DNA from: Gottschalkiaceae bacterium SANA | Lineage (GTDB): Bacteria > Bacillota > Clostridia > Tissierellales > GPF-1 | Assembly: GCA_036323355.1 (NCBI GenBank) | Contig: AP028876.1 | Span: 2,728,001 to 2,792,000, forward strand | Direction: 5' to 3' | DNA length: 64,000 bases | Part shown: positions 17,582-24,623 of the stretch, piece after piece | How the letters are laid out: the number at the start of each line of letters is the position of its first letter | Position numbering within the stretch: the stretch's first letter is position 1 | Notes under the pieces: generated by a model | Database searches by the model: none | What the model was told of the DNA's origin: nothing | What the model saw: only the letters and a program-made list of their open reading frames with translations | Translations under genes and position numbers: made by a program

Positions 17582-17857
17582 AATTCATCCCATGCAAACG
17601 ATGAAGGGTGCCAGTACACAGATCGCTTTTCACTTTAGAGAGAAAAACCTTGGCTGAAAGTTTTTCGTGAAAACCCTGTGGAACCTAACCCCGAGTATGT
17701 TTCCGAAAGGAAAATCGGAACCGGACCGTTATCAAGCCGGGCAGTATCGAGTGTAAACTCCGTACTGATTGATCAAGAGGAAAGAGCAACTTCTTTCAAT
17801 TTGGGTGGTACCGCGGAGTAACCTTCGTCCCTATGTTTGGGATGGAGGTTTTTTTAA
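17582..17857 (+). ncRNA. T-box riboswitch, proline-specific
   Basis: A complete T-box leader fills the 355-bp gap before putP. Stem I starts with the AGAGAG motif near 17636 and the GGCTGAAAG apical segment near 17652. The specifier-loop triplet is CCT (17684-17686, proline) followed by the conserved A. The T-box sequence GGGTGGTACCGCGG is at 17803-17816. A terminator (ACCTTCGTCCC paired with GGGATGGAGGT, then T8) ends at 17857. Uncharged tRNA-Pro would pair with the specifier and the TGG bulge and stabilise the antiterminator, inducing the transporter when proline is scarce. Confidence 0.95.
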
Positions 17858-17874
17858 TTGAGAGGAGAAATATA

Positions 17875-19359
17875 ATGACCACAAGACAAGCAGGAATTTT
17901 AACCATCTTTTTCTTTTACATTTTAATGATGCTAGGCATCGGCTGGCTCTATTACCGAAAAACCGAGAAACTATCCGACTACATCATCGGTGACCGGAAA
18001 CTAAACTACTGGGTAACCGCCCTCAGTTCTCAAGCCTCCGACATGAGCGGCTGGCTTTTAATGGGTCTCCCCGGCTACGCCTATACCTCGGGTATGGAAG
18101 CAGTCTGGATTGCCCTCGGCCTTTTAGTTGGTACCTGGGCGAATTGGAAATTTGTCGCCAAAAGATTGCGTATCCTGACAGAAAAAATGGGCAACGCCAT
18201 TACCCTTTCTTCCTATTTTCAAAACCGATTCAAAGAAACGTCTCCACGACTTCGAATTATTTCCGCTGTGGTGATTTTAGTCTTCTTCCTGATCTACACG
18301 GCGTCCGGTTTGGTTGCCGGCGGAAAACTTTTTAGCTCGGTGTTTGGCATGTCTTATACGGTTTCATTGACCATTGGCACCCTAGTCATTATCGGCTATA
18401 CCTTCCTGGGTGGATTTATGGCTGTATGTTGGACAGACTTCTTTCAGGGAATCTTGATGTTCTTGGCCCTGATTATTGTTCCCATTGTTTGCGTTGGAAA
18501 GATTGGCGGTATCGGCCTTACCCTAGCAGAATTGAAGGAAATCAACGTAGAACTCTTAAACGCCTTTACCTATATGGACGGTACAGCCATGGGTGGTCTT
18601 GCCATAGCAAGCCTGTTGGCTTGGGGACTTGGCTACTTCGGACAACCTCATATTCTAACCCGATTTATGGCCATCGAAAAGATCGGTGAATTGAAAAATG
18701 CGCGGAGGGTTGCCATGACTTGGGTTGTTTTCTCCCTGATTGCAGCAGTTTTGATCGGCATGATCGGTTTGGTTTACTTAGGCGGAACACTCGAAGGATC
18801 AAGCGAAACAATCTTCATTCAAATGGTAGAAAGAACCTTCCCAACAGTCATTGCCGGCATTCTTTTGGCAGCGATTTTAGCGGCGATTATGTCCACTGCA
18901 GACAGCCAATTACTGGTAACAAGTTCCGCTTTGATCGAAGACCTCTTGAAAGTTTTCTCGAAAAAAGAATTCGCAGAAAAGACCTATGTATGGCTGAGTC
19001 GGGGCACCGTTATTGCCGTTGCCTTCTTCGCCTACCTCTTGGCCTGGAACCCTGAAAACTCGGTACTAGACCTGGTCGCTTATGCCTGGGCAGGTTTCGG
19101 AGCCAGCTTTGGCCCCGTCGTGTTGATATCGATATATTGGAAAAAAATGACTGGGAATGGTGCCTTAGCCGGCATGGTTATCGGTGGCGCCACCGTATTG
19201 ATTTGGAGAAACATGTCTGGCGGCCTTTTTGACCTCTATGAATTGCTCCCTGCTTTCATTCTCGCTTCTCTGGCAATTTTCCTTGTCAGCGCTATGGATC
19301 AAAAAAATGCAATCAATCTAGATGTGGAATTCAAGGAAATTGAAAAGATCCATGAATAA
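17875..19359 (+). CDS. putP: Sodium/proline symporter PutP
   Basis: A 494-aa sodium:solute symporter with about 13 transmembrane helices. The segment SSQASDMSGWLLMGLPGYAY near residue 55 closely matches the Na+/proline-binding region of E. coli PutP, and GGFMAVCWTDFFQGILMF and MSTADSQLLVTSSALIEDL are conserved family stretches. Imports proline with Na+. The ATG at 17875 follows AGGAGA by 6 nt; the frame stays open 14 codons upstream but into the T-box terminator. The proline T-box independently supports the substrate. Anaerobes use proline in Stickland fermentation as well as for protein and osmotic balance. Confidence 0.95.
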   Translation: MTTRQAGILTIFFFYILMMLGIGWLYYRKTEKLSDYIIGDRKLNYWVTALSSQASDMSGWLLMGLPGYAYTSGMEAVWIALGLLVGTWANWKFVAKRLRILTEKMGNAITLSSYFQNRFKETSPRLRIISAVVILVFFLIYTASGLVAGGKLFSSVFGMSYTVSLTIGTLVIIGYTFLGGFMAVCWTDFFQGILMFLALIIVPIVCVGKIGGIGLTLAELKEINVELLNAFTYMDGTAMGGLAIASLLAWGLGYFGQPHILTRFMAIEKIGELKNARRVAMTWVVFSLIAAVLIGMIGLVYLGGTLEGSSETIFIQMVERTFPTVIAGILLAAILAAIMSTADSQLLVTSSALIEDLLKVFSKKEFAEKTYVWLSRGTVIAVAFFAYLLAWNPENSVLDLVAYAWAGFGASFGPVVLISIYWKKMTGNGALAGMVIGGATVLIWRNMSGGLFDLYELLPAFILASLAIFLVSAMDQKNAINLDVEFKEIEKIHE

Positions 19360-19413
19360 GGGAATCCTCCTCGGGTATCTGTAAGTTAGAATCTTACAGA
19401 TTGGGGTGAAAGG

Positions 19414-19905
19414 ATGAAAGAACGGGAACTAACACTAATCAAACAAGCCATCCTCAACGAAATAGAAGGCTATGAATTCTATAAGATGGCTGCAGGACAA
19501 ACAAAGTCAATAGAAAGTAAAAATGCACTTTTGGCCTTGGCCGATGAAGAATTTAAGCATTCTACTTACCTAAAGGAACTATTCAACAAAATTAAAAAAC
19601 AAGGCGATGATTTTCAATTGGCTTTCCTCAGTGATATCCCATCACCAGGAATTTATCGGTTTAGTGATATCAAGGACAATGCCAATTTAAGCCTTGCTGT
19701 TACCATCTTTTCGATTGGGATGGAAATGGAGAAAGCATCAATCAAGTTTTATGAAAAAGCATTCGAAGAAACTGAGCTTCCAGAAGCAAAAAAACTCTAT
19801 GAAATTCTAATTGCTTGGGAGAAAACCCACTTGGAACAATTCCAAACCGAGTACACCAAGCACCGCCAAGAGTGGTGGAGCGAACAAAGCTTTGCACCGT
19901 TTTAA
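19414..19905 (+). CDS. Ferritin-like/rubrerythrin-type diiron protein
   Basis: A 163-aa four-helix-bundle protein with the ferritin-like diiron ligand pattern: NEIEGYEFYK in helix 1, LADEEFKHSTYL in helix 2, GMEMEKASIKFYEKA in helix 3 and WEKTHLEQF in helix 4. It lacks the C-terminal rubredoxin domain of rubrerythrin. Probably an iron-binding peroxide-reducing or iron-handling protein in the cytosol; direct evidence is lacking. It follows putP after 54 bp containing a small T-less hairpin, so it may be partly read through from putP or have its own start. Confidence 0.85.
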   Translation: MKERELTLIKQAILNEIEGYEFYKMAAGQTKSIESKNALLALADEEFKHSTYLKELFNKIKKQGDDFQLAFLSDIPSPGIYRFSDIKDNANLSLAVTIFSIGMEMEKASIKFYEKAFEETELPEAKKLYEILIAWEKTHLEQFQTEYTKHRQEWWSEQSFAPF

Positions 19906-19920
19906 AATGACTGCAAATAA

Positions 19921-19957
19921 AAGAGACAATCCGCTTATTAAACGGATTGTCTCTTTT
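19921..19957. terminator. Terminator after the ferritin-like gene
   Basis: A 13-bp stem AAGAGACAATCCG/CGGATTGTCTCTT, followed by TTTT. Confidence 0.9.
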
Positions 19958-20125
19958 ATGCTTGTTTATTGATTCGTTCGTCGATGCACAAGTTTCGTTT
20001 TCGCACCGACCTGTTCAACGTCTATGAACTGAATCTGAACACAATCTTTCCTTGCCTGTCCCCTTCCAATCGAAACTCGATGGTAATAGCTGTAATGAAA
20101 CTATTGACCTTGACGAAAAGGATTA

Positions 20126-20154
20126 ATTTCGATAAACTGTTACAATATCGAAAT
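20126..20154. promoter_or_regulatory. Inverted repeat upstream of asnA
   Basis: A perfect 9-bp inverted repeat ATTTCGATA-N11-TATCGAAAT overlaps a possible -10 (TACAAT, 20141-20146) about 25 bp before the asnA ATG. It could be an operator for a dimeric regulator, or an RNA hairpin in the leader. No known consensus comes to mind. Confidence 0.55.
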
Positions 20155-20176
20155 AAGTTTGAAAGGAAGTATTAAG

Positions 20177-21190
20177 ATGTTTCGAGGACTAGTTATACCC
20201 AATAATTACGAATCTAAATTAACCCTGCGAGAGACAGAAAAAGCAATCAAGCAGGTTAAAGATTATTTTCAAAGAGAATTGGCAAATGCACTAAATTTAG
20301 AGCGTGTATCCGCTCCGCTTTTCGTCTTTCCAGAAAGTGGACTGAATGATGATTTAAACGGTGTGGAACGTCCAGTTTCTTTTGATGTACCCGATCTTGC
20401 TCACGATGGCATCGAAGTGGTACATTCCCTTGCAAAATGGAAGCGCATGACCCTTAACCGTTACGGATTTGCACCTAATGAAGGCATGTATACAGATATG
20501 AATGCAATCCGACGCGACGAGGAATTAGATAACCTCCATTCTCTTTACGTGGATCAATGGGATTGGGAGAAAATCATTGCTCCAGCAGACCGTACCATGG
20601 AAACCCTAGTAAAAACCGTAAAAAAAATCTACCGTGTCTTTAAAATGACAGAAAACTACATGGATACCCTTTATCCAGTCATTAAGCCTACACTTCCAGC
20701 CGAGATTTTCTTTATTACGTCTCAGGAATTAGAAACACGATACCCCGATCTAACACCAGAACAACGAGAAGATGCCATTACCAAAGAAAAAAAGGCCGTT
20801 TTTTTGATGCAGATCGGCGGAGCTCTTGCATCTGGGGAACCCCATGACGGACGAGCACCTGATTATGACGATTGGACGTTAAATGGCGATATCCTCTTCT
20901 GGCATCCCATTTTGGATCAAACATTTGAGCTTTCTTCCATGGGAATCCGTGTTGATGCAGAAACTTTGAAAATGCAATTGGCCCAACGTGGTTGCCAAGA
21001 TCGTTCTGAACTTCCTTTCCACAAAGCCTTGTTAGCTGGGGAGCTTCCTCAAACCATGGGCGGCGGTATTGGACAATCCAGAATGTGTATGTTCTTCTTG
21101 CAAAAAGCACATATCGGTGAGGTTCAAGCCTCCCTATGGCCAGCAGAAATGGTCAGTGATTGTGAAAAAGCAGGTGTTTTTCTACTATAA
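20177..21190 (+). CDS. asnA: Aspartate--ammonia ligase AsnA
   Basis: A 337-aa ammonia-dependent asparagine synthetase: aspartate + NH3 + ATP gives asparagine + AMP + PPi. It has the class II tRNA-synthetase-like fold. Characteristic segments are [27 protein letters not shown] near residue 120, and [19 protein letters not shown] near the C-terminus, the ATP-binding motif 3-like end. The ATG at 20177 follows AAAGGAAG; six extra upstream codons lack a site. It has its own promoter region and a terminator, so it is monocistronic. It supplies free asparagine, complementing the Asn-tRNA route at 28-32 kb. Confidence 0.97.
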   Translation: MFRGLVIPNNYESKLTLRETEKAIKQVKDYFQRELANALNLERVSAPLFVFPESGLNDDLNGVERPVSFDVPDLAHDGIEVVHSLAKWKRMTLNRYGFAPNEGMYTDMNAIRRDEELDNLHSLYVDQWDWEKIIAPADRTMETLVKTVKKIYRVFKMTENYMDTLYPVIKPTLPAEIFFITSQELETRYPDLTPEQREDAITKEKKAVFLMQIGGALASGEPHDGRAPDYDDWTLNGDILFWHPILDQTFELSSMGIRVDAETLKMQLAQRGCQDRSELPFHKALLAGELPQTMGGGIGQSRMCMFFLQKAHIGEVQASLWPAEMVSDCEKAGVFLL

Positions 21191-21196
21191 ATCTAG

Positions 21197-21231
21197 AAGC
21201 CACGAATCAAAAATGATTCGTGGCTTTTTTT
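21197..21231 (+). terminator. asnA terminator
   Basis: Stem AAGCCACGAATCA/TGATTCGTGGCTT with a 4-nt loop and a following T-run. Confidence 0.92.
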
Positions 21232-21253
21232 ATTTTGGATATCGAACACACGT

Positions 21254-21282
21254 TTGATTTTCTTGGTAAACTTTGTTATACT
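21254..21282 (+). promoter_or_regulatory. Promoter for the radical SAM/DUF4130 operon
   Basis: TTGATT (21254-21259), a 17-bp spacer and TATACT (21277-21282), 20 bp before the start codon; the resulting leader is very short. Confidence 0.7.
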
Positions 21283-21301
21283 ACTTTCAGGAGGTGAACG
21301 T

Positions 21302-22576
21302 ATGTACGATGTCTATGATCGACTTCAAATTCTCGCGGACTCCGCAAAATACGATGTATCTTGCTCCTCCAGTGGAAATGAGCGGAAGAACAATCGAGCG
21401 GGCGGGATCGGCAACGCACGTTCTTTCGGTATCTGCCACGCATGGGCAGCCGACGGCCGGTGTATTTCTCTCTTGAAAATATTAATGACAAATCACTGCG
21501 TCTACGACTGTGCCTATTGCATCAATCGTTCATCCAATGATGTGCCACGGGCAAGTCTAACACCGGAAGAAATCGCAAAGACCACCATGGCCTTCTATCG
21601 GCGAAACTATATTGAAGGACTGTTTTTGTCTAGTGCTGTCGATGTTTCACCCAATCAAACCATGGAACAGATCGTAAAAACACTCGAACTTTTACGTCAT
21701 CAATGGCAATTCCAAGGATACATCCATGTGAAAGCCATCCCCGGTGCAGATCCAAGACTCATTCAGCAGGCAGGCTTTCTGGCGGATCGCATGAGCGCGA
21801 ATATCGAATTACCAAGCAGTGAATCCCTGCAACGCCTAGCCCCACAAAAGCAACTACAAACGATCTTGAAGCCTATGAATCAAATCCAACATGGAATTGA
21901 AGAGAACCGCTATGCACTTAAACAATACCGAAACGCACAATCCTTTGTACCTGCCGGACAGTCCACCCAAATGATCGTGGGTGCGACTCCAGAATCCGAC
22001 TATCAAATGATACATACTTCACAGAAACTATATGATCGCTTTCAATTGAAGCGTGTCTTTTATTCCGCCTATATCCCCGTAGGGAATCCCAAGAAGATCC
22101 TGGTTCCCATACCAAAAATTGCCCCCTTAATGCGAGAACACCGCCTATATCAAGCGGATTGGCTTCTTCGCTTTTATGGCTTTCGTGCAGAAGAATTACT
22201 CGACGAAATCAAGCCGCATTTTGATGCGGACTTTGATCCAAAAATGATTTGGGCCATTCGCCACTTGGAACAATTCCCCGTTGAAATCAACCGTGCCCCT
22301 TTCGAAACCCTAATTCGTGTACCAGGCATTGGACACAAAACGGCGTCCCGAATTGTCAATCAACGGCGCCTTGCCTCTCTATCCGTCGAAGAAGTAAAAA
22401 AAACACGTCTCGTATGGAAACGAGCCCGTTTCTTTCTCACCGTGAGGGGCAAATACTATGGCGGACGTTCCATAAGCCCAGAGGGAATTAAAACCGCTCT
22501 ACAACCGGAATGGAGCCATCAATTACGGCTCTTCCCCAACGCCAAAGGAGGGCAAGCCCGTGGATTATCTATATGA
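21302..22576 (+). CDS. Putative DNA modification/repair radical SAM protein
   Basis: A 424-aa radical SAM protein of the TIGR03916 type. The 4Fe-4S/SAM motif CVYDCAYC (Cx3Cx2C) is near residue 83, followed by INRSSNDVPR, and a C-terminal helix-hairpin-helix DNA-binding segment INRAPFETLIRVPGIGHKTA. A further N-terminal CSSSGNER and ICHAWAADGRC are typical of the group. Its reaction is unknown; family members are found as a pair with DUF4130 proteins or fused to uracil-DNA glycosylase domains. The ATG at 21302 follows GGAGGTG; the upstream extension overlaps the promoter. It overlaps the next gene by 17 bp. Confidence 0.92.
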   Translation: MYDVYDRLQILADSAKYDVSCSSSGNERKNNRAGGIGNARSFGICHAWAADGRCISLLKILMTNHCVYDCAYCINRSSNDVPRASLTPEEIAKTTMAFYRRNYIEGLFLSSAVDVSPNQTMEQIVKTLELLRHQWQFQGYIHVKAIPGADPRLIQQAGFLADRMSANIELPSSESLQRLAPQKQLQTILKPMNQIQHGIEENRYALKQYRNAQSFVPAGQSTQMIVGATPESDYQMIHTSQKLYDRFQLKRVFYSAYIPVGNPKKILVPIPKIAPLMREHRLYQADWLLRFYGFRAEELLDEIKPHFDADFDPKMIWAIRHLEQFPVEINRAPFETLIRVPGIGHKTASRIVNQRRLASLSVEEVKKTRLVWKRARFFLTVRGKYYGGRSISPEGIKTALQPEWSHQLRLFPNAKGGQARGLSI

Positions 22577-23303
22577 TCACTCATTTGACGGATTTTTAAC
22601 CGCCGCCGCCATTCATTTTCAAGAAAAAAGGACTTCCGGCATTTTCCCGGAAACCCACTATCAATATCGCTTAGGAGAAGAAGTGCGAAGCATTGAAACG
22701 GACCCCATTCGTGCTGCCACCTTCTATCACGAGCTGGAAGAACGTTTTTCTTCGGATGTCGCCCATAAATGCGGTCGCGCATTTCTTTCGGATCATCCCA
22801 ACAAAGAAAATCTCCTGCTCATCTATTTGAATTTTGGATTTAAAAAGGGACGCGGCTTTGATGCAATCTTCACCCACCCTGATGTAGAACCCGTGCAGAC
22901 CATTGCCACCGCTGTGGAATGGGAGGCTGCAAGATTTTTAGGCCTGATCCGCTTTCAGGAAATCAAAGGGATCCTATACGCTTCCTTCTCACCGGACAAT
23001 GCCATTCTAGGGCTTATGGCCGATCACTTTCTCGACCGCCTCCATGGGGAAGCTTGGATTATACATGATACCAAACGGAATCTTGCCATTCTCTGTAATG
23101 GCGTAAAATGGCGCATGGTACCTTTCAAACGGGATTTTGCACTCACCCTTCCCCGAGAAGAACTCGCGGTCCAACAATTATGGCGAGGCTACTTCACCCA
23201 TATCGCCATCCCGGAAAGAAAAAATCCACGTCTCCAGGCACAGTATATGCCTAGGCGATACTGGAAAGATCTTGTGGAAGTCAACTCACCTCAATTTCGT
23301 TGA
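22560..23303 (+). CDS. TIGR03915/DUF4130 DNA metabolism protein
   Basis: A 247-aa protein of the DUF4130 family, recognised by the N-terminal YLYDHSFDGFLTAAAIHF, the middle FLGLIRFQEIKGILYASFSP (near residue 137), DHFLDRLHGEAWIIHDTKRN and the C-terminal LWRGYFTHIAIPERKNPRLQ with MPRRYWKDL. It is the usual partner of the TIGR03916 radical SAM protein, and the two overlap here. The start is GTG with AAAGGAGG nine bases upstream, inside the end of the first gene, so translation is probably coupled. Inferred to act on DNA with its partner; no biochemical function is known to me. Confidence 0.92.
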   Translation: MDYLYDHSFDGFLTAAAIHFQEKRTSGIFPETHYQYRLGEEVRSIETDPIRAATFYHELEERFSSDVAHKCGRAFLSDHPNKENLLLIYLNFGFKKGRGFDAIFTHPDVEPVQTIATAVEWEAARFLGLIRFQEIKGILYASFSPDNAILGLMADHFLDRLHGEAWIIHDTKRNLAILCNGVKWRMVPFKRDFALTLPREELAVQQLWRGYFTHIAIPERKNPRLQAQYMPRRYWKDLVEVNSPQFR

Positions 23304-23307
23304 AAAT

Positions 23308-23330
23308 GGAGCGGGCTTATAGCCCACTCC
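23308..23330. terminator. Hairpin between convergent genes
   Basis: A GC-rich stem GGAG-GGGCT/AGCCC-CTCC overlaps the stop codon of the minus-strand dehalogenase-like gene and follows the plus-strand DUF4130 gene by a few bases. T-runs are short on both sides. Confidence 0.6.
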
Positions 23331-24564
23331 TTCTTGGTTGAATCCGTTTCGGAGAACTTCCCCACGAGGAGTCCTCCAGATATCCATATTTTTTTCTCAT
23401 TTCTGTATTGGTCTGCAAAGAACATGAACCCTTATGAGTTTCACACGCCTCACATTCCGAACAATTTATCCATTCAAATCCATAAGTAAATGGGCATGCA
23501 GTGATACAATTCGAACAACTCGTCCCATTTTCCTGCCAGAACCGCAAACAGCTCTCCCCTTGAACAGGCCACTTCAAGACACCTGGATTCCCCGTTTCCC
23601 CTTGGCAATCAAAGCTACGCTTCCCTACACTGATGGCACCTGAGGGGCAACTCTTTGCACAGAGCAAACAATTTTCACAAAATTCCGTTACCCCAAAATC
23701 AATGGGATGATCAGGAATCAATGGCAAATCCGTAATGACCTTGCCCAGGCGAATATTCGATCCGTACTCAGGAGTGATCAATAGACCGTGACGGCCCAAT
23801 TGACCCATGCCAGCGTCGATAGCCAGCGGAATGCTAAGAGCAGTATCATTCATACAGGGAATCGCTTGATAGCCCAGAGCGCGAATATAACGCGCTAGAG
23901 AATCTGCTGCAACCGCCATTCGAGAATAACCGATGGAAGTCGCGATGTTACCAGCAATCCCCGGCGAAAGCGCCAATAAATCCTCGTCCATCACGAAAGC
24001 CATAACAATCGCCCGATTCATAGACTTAGGAATCAAAAAGGCCTCTTCCGTCTCCTCTGGAAGGCCATCTTCCCGAAAAACAAAGGGCTTTACCATATCC
24101 TCGGCATAGACCCACCGTTCATCGAGTTTCGCGATACCGGTCAAATCAGCACCATACAGTTTAGTTGCTTCCTTGACCTTTGCCGTCAATTCATCCGGCG
24201 GCAAATCAATTTTGCAATTGGCGCATCGTTCCGATTCCGATTCTGGATTCCATTGAAGCAACTCTGTATTCGGGTCACCATCCTTCCCAACCAATAAATC
24301 AAACGCATCAGCACCCAAATCCATGGCATAATCGACCCGAGAATATCCCGGCTCATGATTTCGCATTTTTTCGTCTAGGGTTTTCTGCATTTTTGGGATG
24401 AAGCCCACCCGCGTTTTTTCCCCCGTATCCTGAACACTCACCGACACAAATGCTTGTCGATACACGGGAAATCGTTGATACTTGCCCTCATCAACCGTAT
24501 AGGGTTCATGAGAAGCTTTCAGCAGTTCTTTGGGAACATGAGTAATACCTCCTTGATTATTCAT
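23317..24564 (-). CDS. Cytosolic reductive dehalogenase-like corrinoid iron-sulfur protein
   Basis: A 415-aa protein of the reductive dehalogenase family. The corrinoid-domain signature is GYSRMAVAADSLARYIRALG then AGMGQLGRHGLLITPEYG and KVITDLPLIPDHP. Two 4Fe-4S motifs follow: FCENCLLCAKSCP (Cx2Cx2Cx3CP) and C-x10-CSNCITACP. Unlike respiratory RdhA it has no Tat signal, and no RdhB anchor is encoded nearby, so it is likely soluble. The C-terminus has a further cluster CSECEAC-x6-C. An N-terminal CANCKID adds more cysteines. It may dehalogenate or reduce another substrate; epoxyqueuosine reductase (QueG) shares part of the fold but not this architecture. The start is uncertain: the best ribosome-binding site is inside the first codons. 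Confidence 0.8.
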   Translation of the reverse strand: MNNQGGITHVPKELLKASHEPYTVDEGKYQRFPVYRQAFVSVSVQDTGEKTRVGFIPKMQKTLDEKMRNHEPGYSRVDYAMDLGADAFDLLVGKDGDPNTELLQWNPESESERCANCKIDLPPDELTAKVKEATKLYGADLTGIAKLDERWVYAEDMVKPFVFREDGLPEETEEAFLIPKSMNRAIVMAFVMDEDLLALSPGIAGNIATSIGYSRMAVAADSLARYIRALGYQAIPCMNDTALSIPLAIDAGMGQLGRHGLLITPEYGSNIRLGKVITDLPLIPDHPIDFGVTEFCENCLLCAKSCPSGAISVGKRSFDCQGETGNPGVLKWPVQGESCLRFWQENGTSCSNCITACPFTYGFEWINCSECEACETHKGSCSLQTNTEMRKKYGYLEDSSWGSSPKRIQPRRSGL

Positions 24565-24606
24565 AATTTTCTATCTATTCACATTTTCGTCCTTTCCTAT
24601 CACTTT

Positions 24607-24612
24607 GTCAAG
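24607..24612 (-). promoter_or_regulatory. Possible -35 of the dehalogenase-like gene
   Basis: TTGACA on the minus strand lies in the 59-bp gap after the helicase gene, with GAAAAT 17 bp downstream as a weak -10. It suggests that the gene can be transcribed separately from the helicase. Confidence 0.4.
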
Positions 24613-24623
24613 CGCAGCACCCA

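Noticed and set aside
19378-19401. A hairpin ATCTGTAAG/CTTACAGAT between putP and the ferritin-like gene
   Set aside because: No T-run follows, so it is not an obvious terminator; it may be an RNA-processing or attenuating stem, but nothing supports that.
19969-20175. A 68-codon open frame between the ferritin-like gene and asnA
   Set aside because: It overlaps the asnA promoter region and inverted repeat, has no ribosome-binding site and a composition unlike real proteins.
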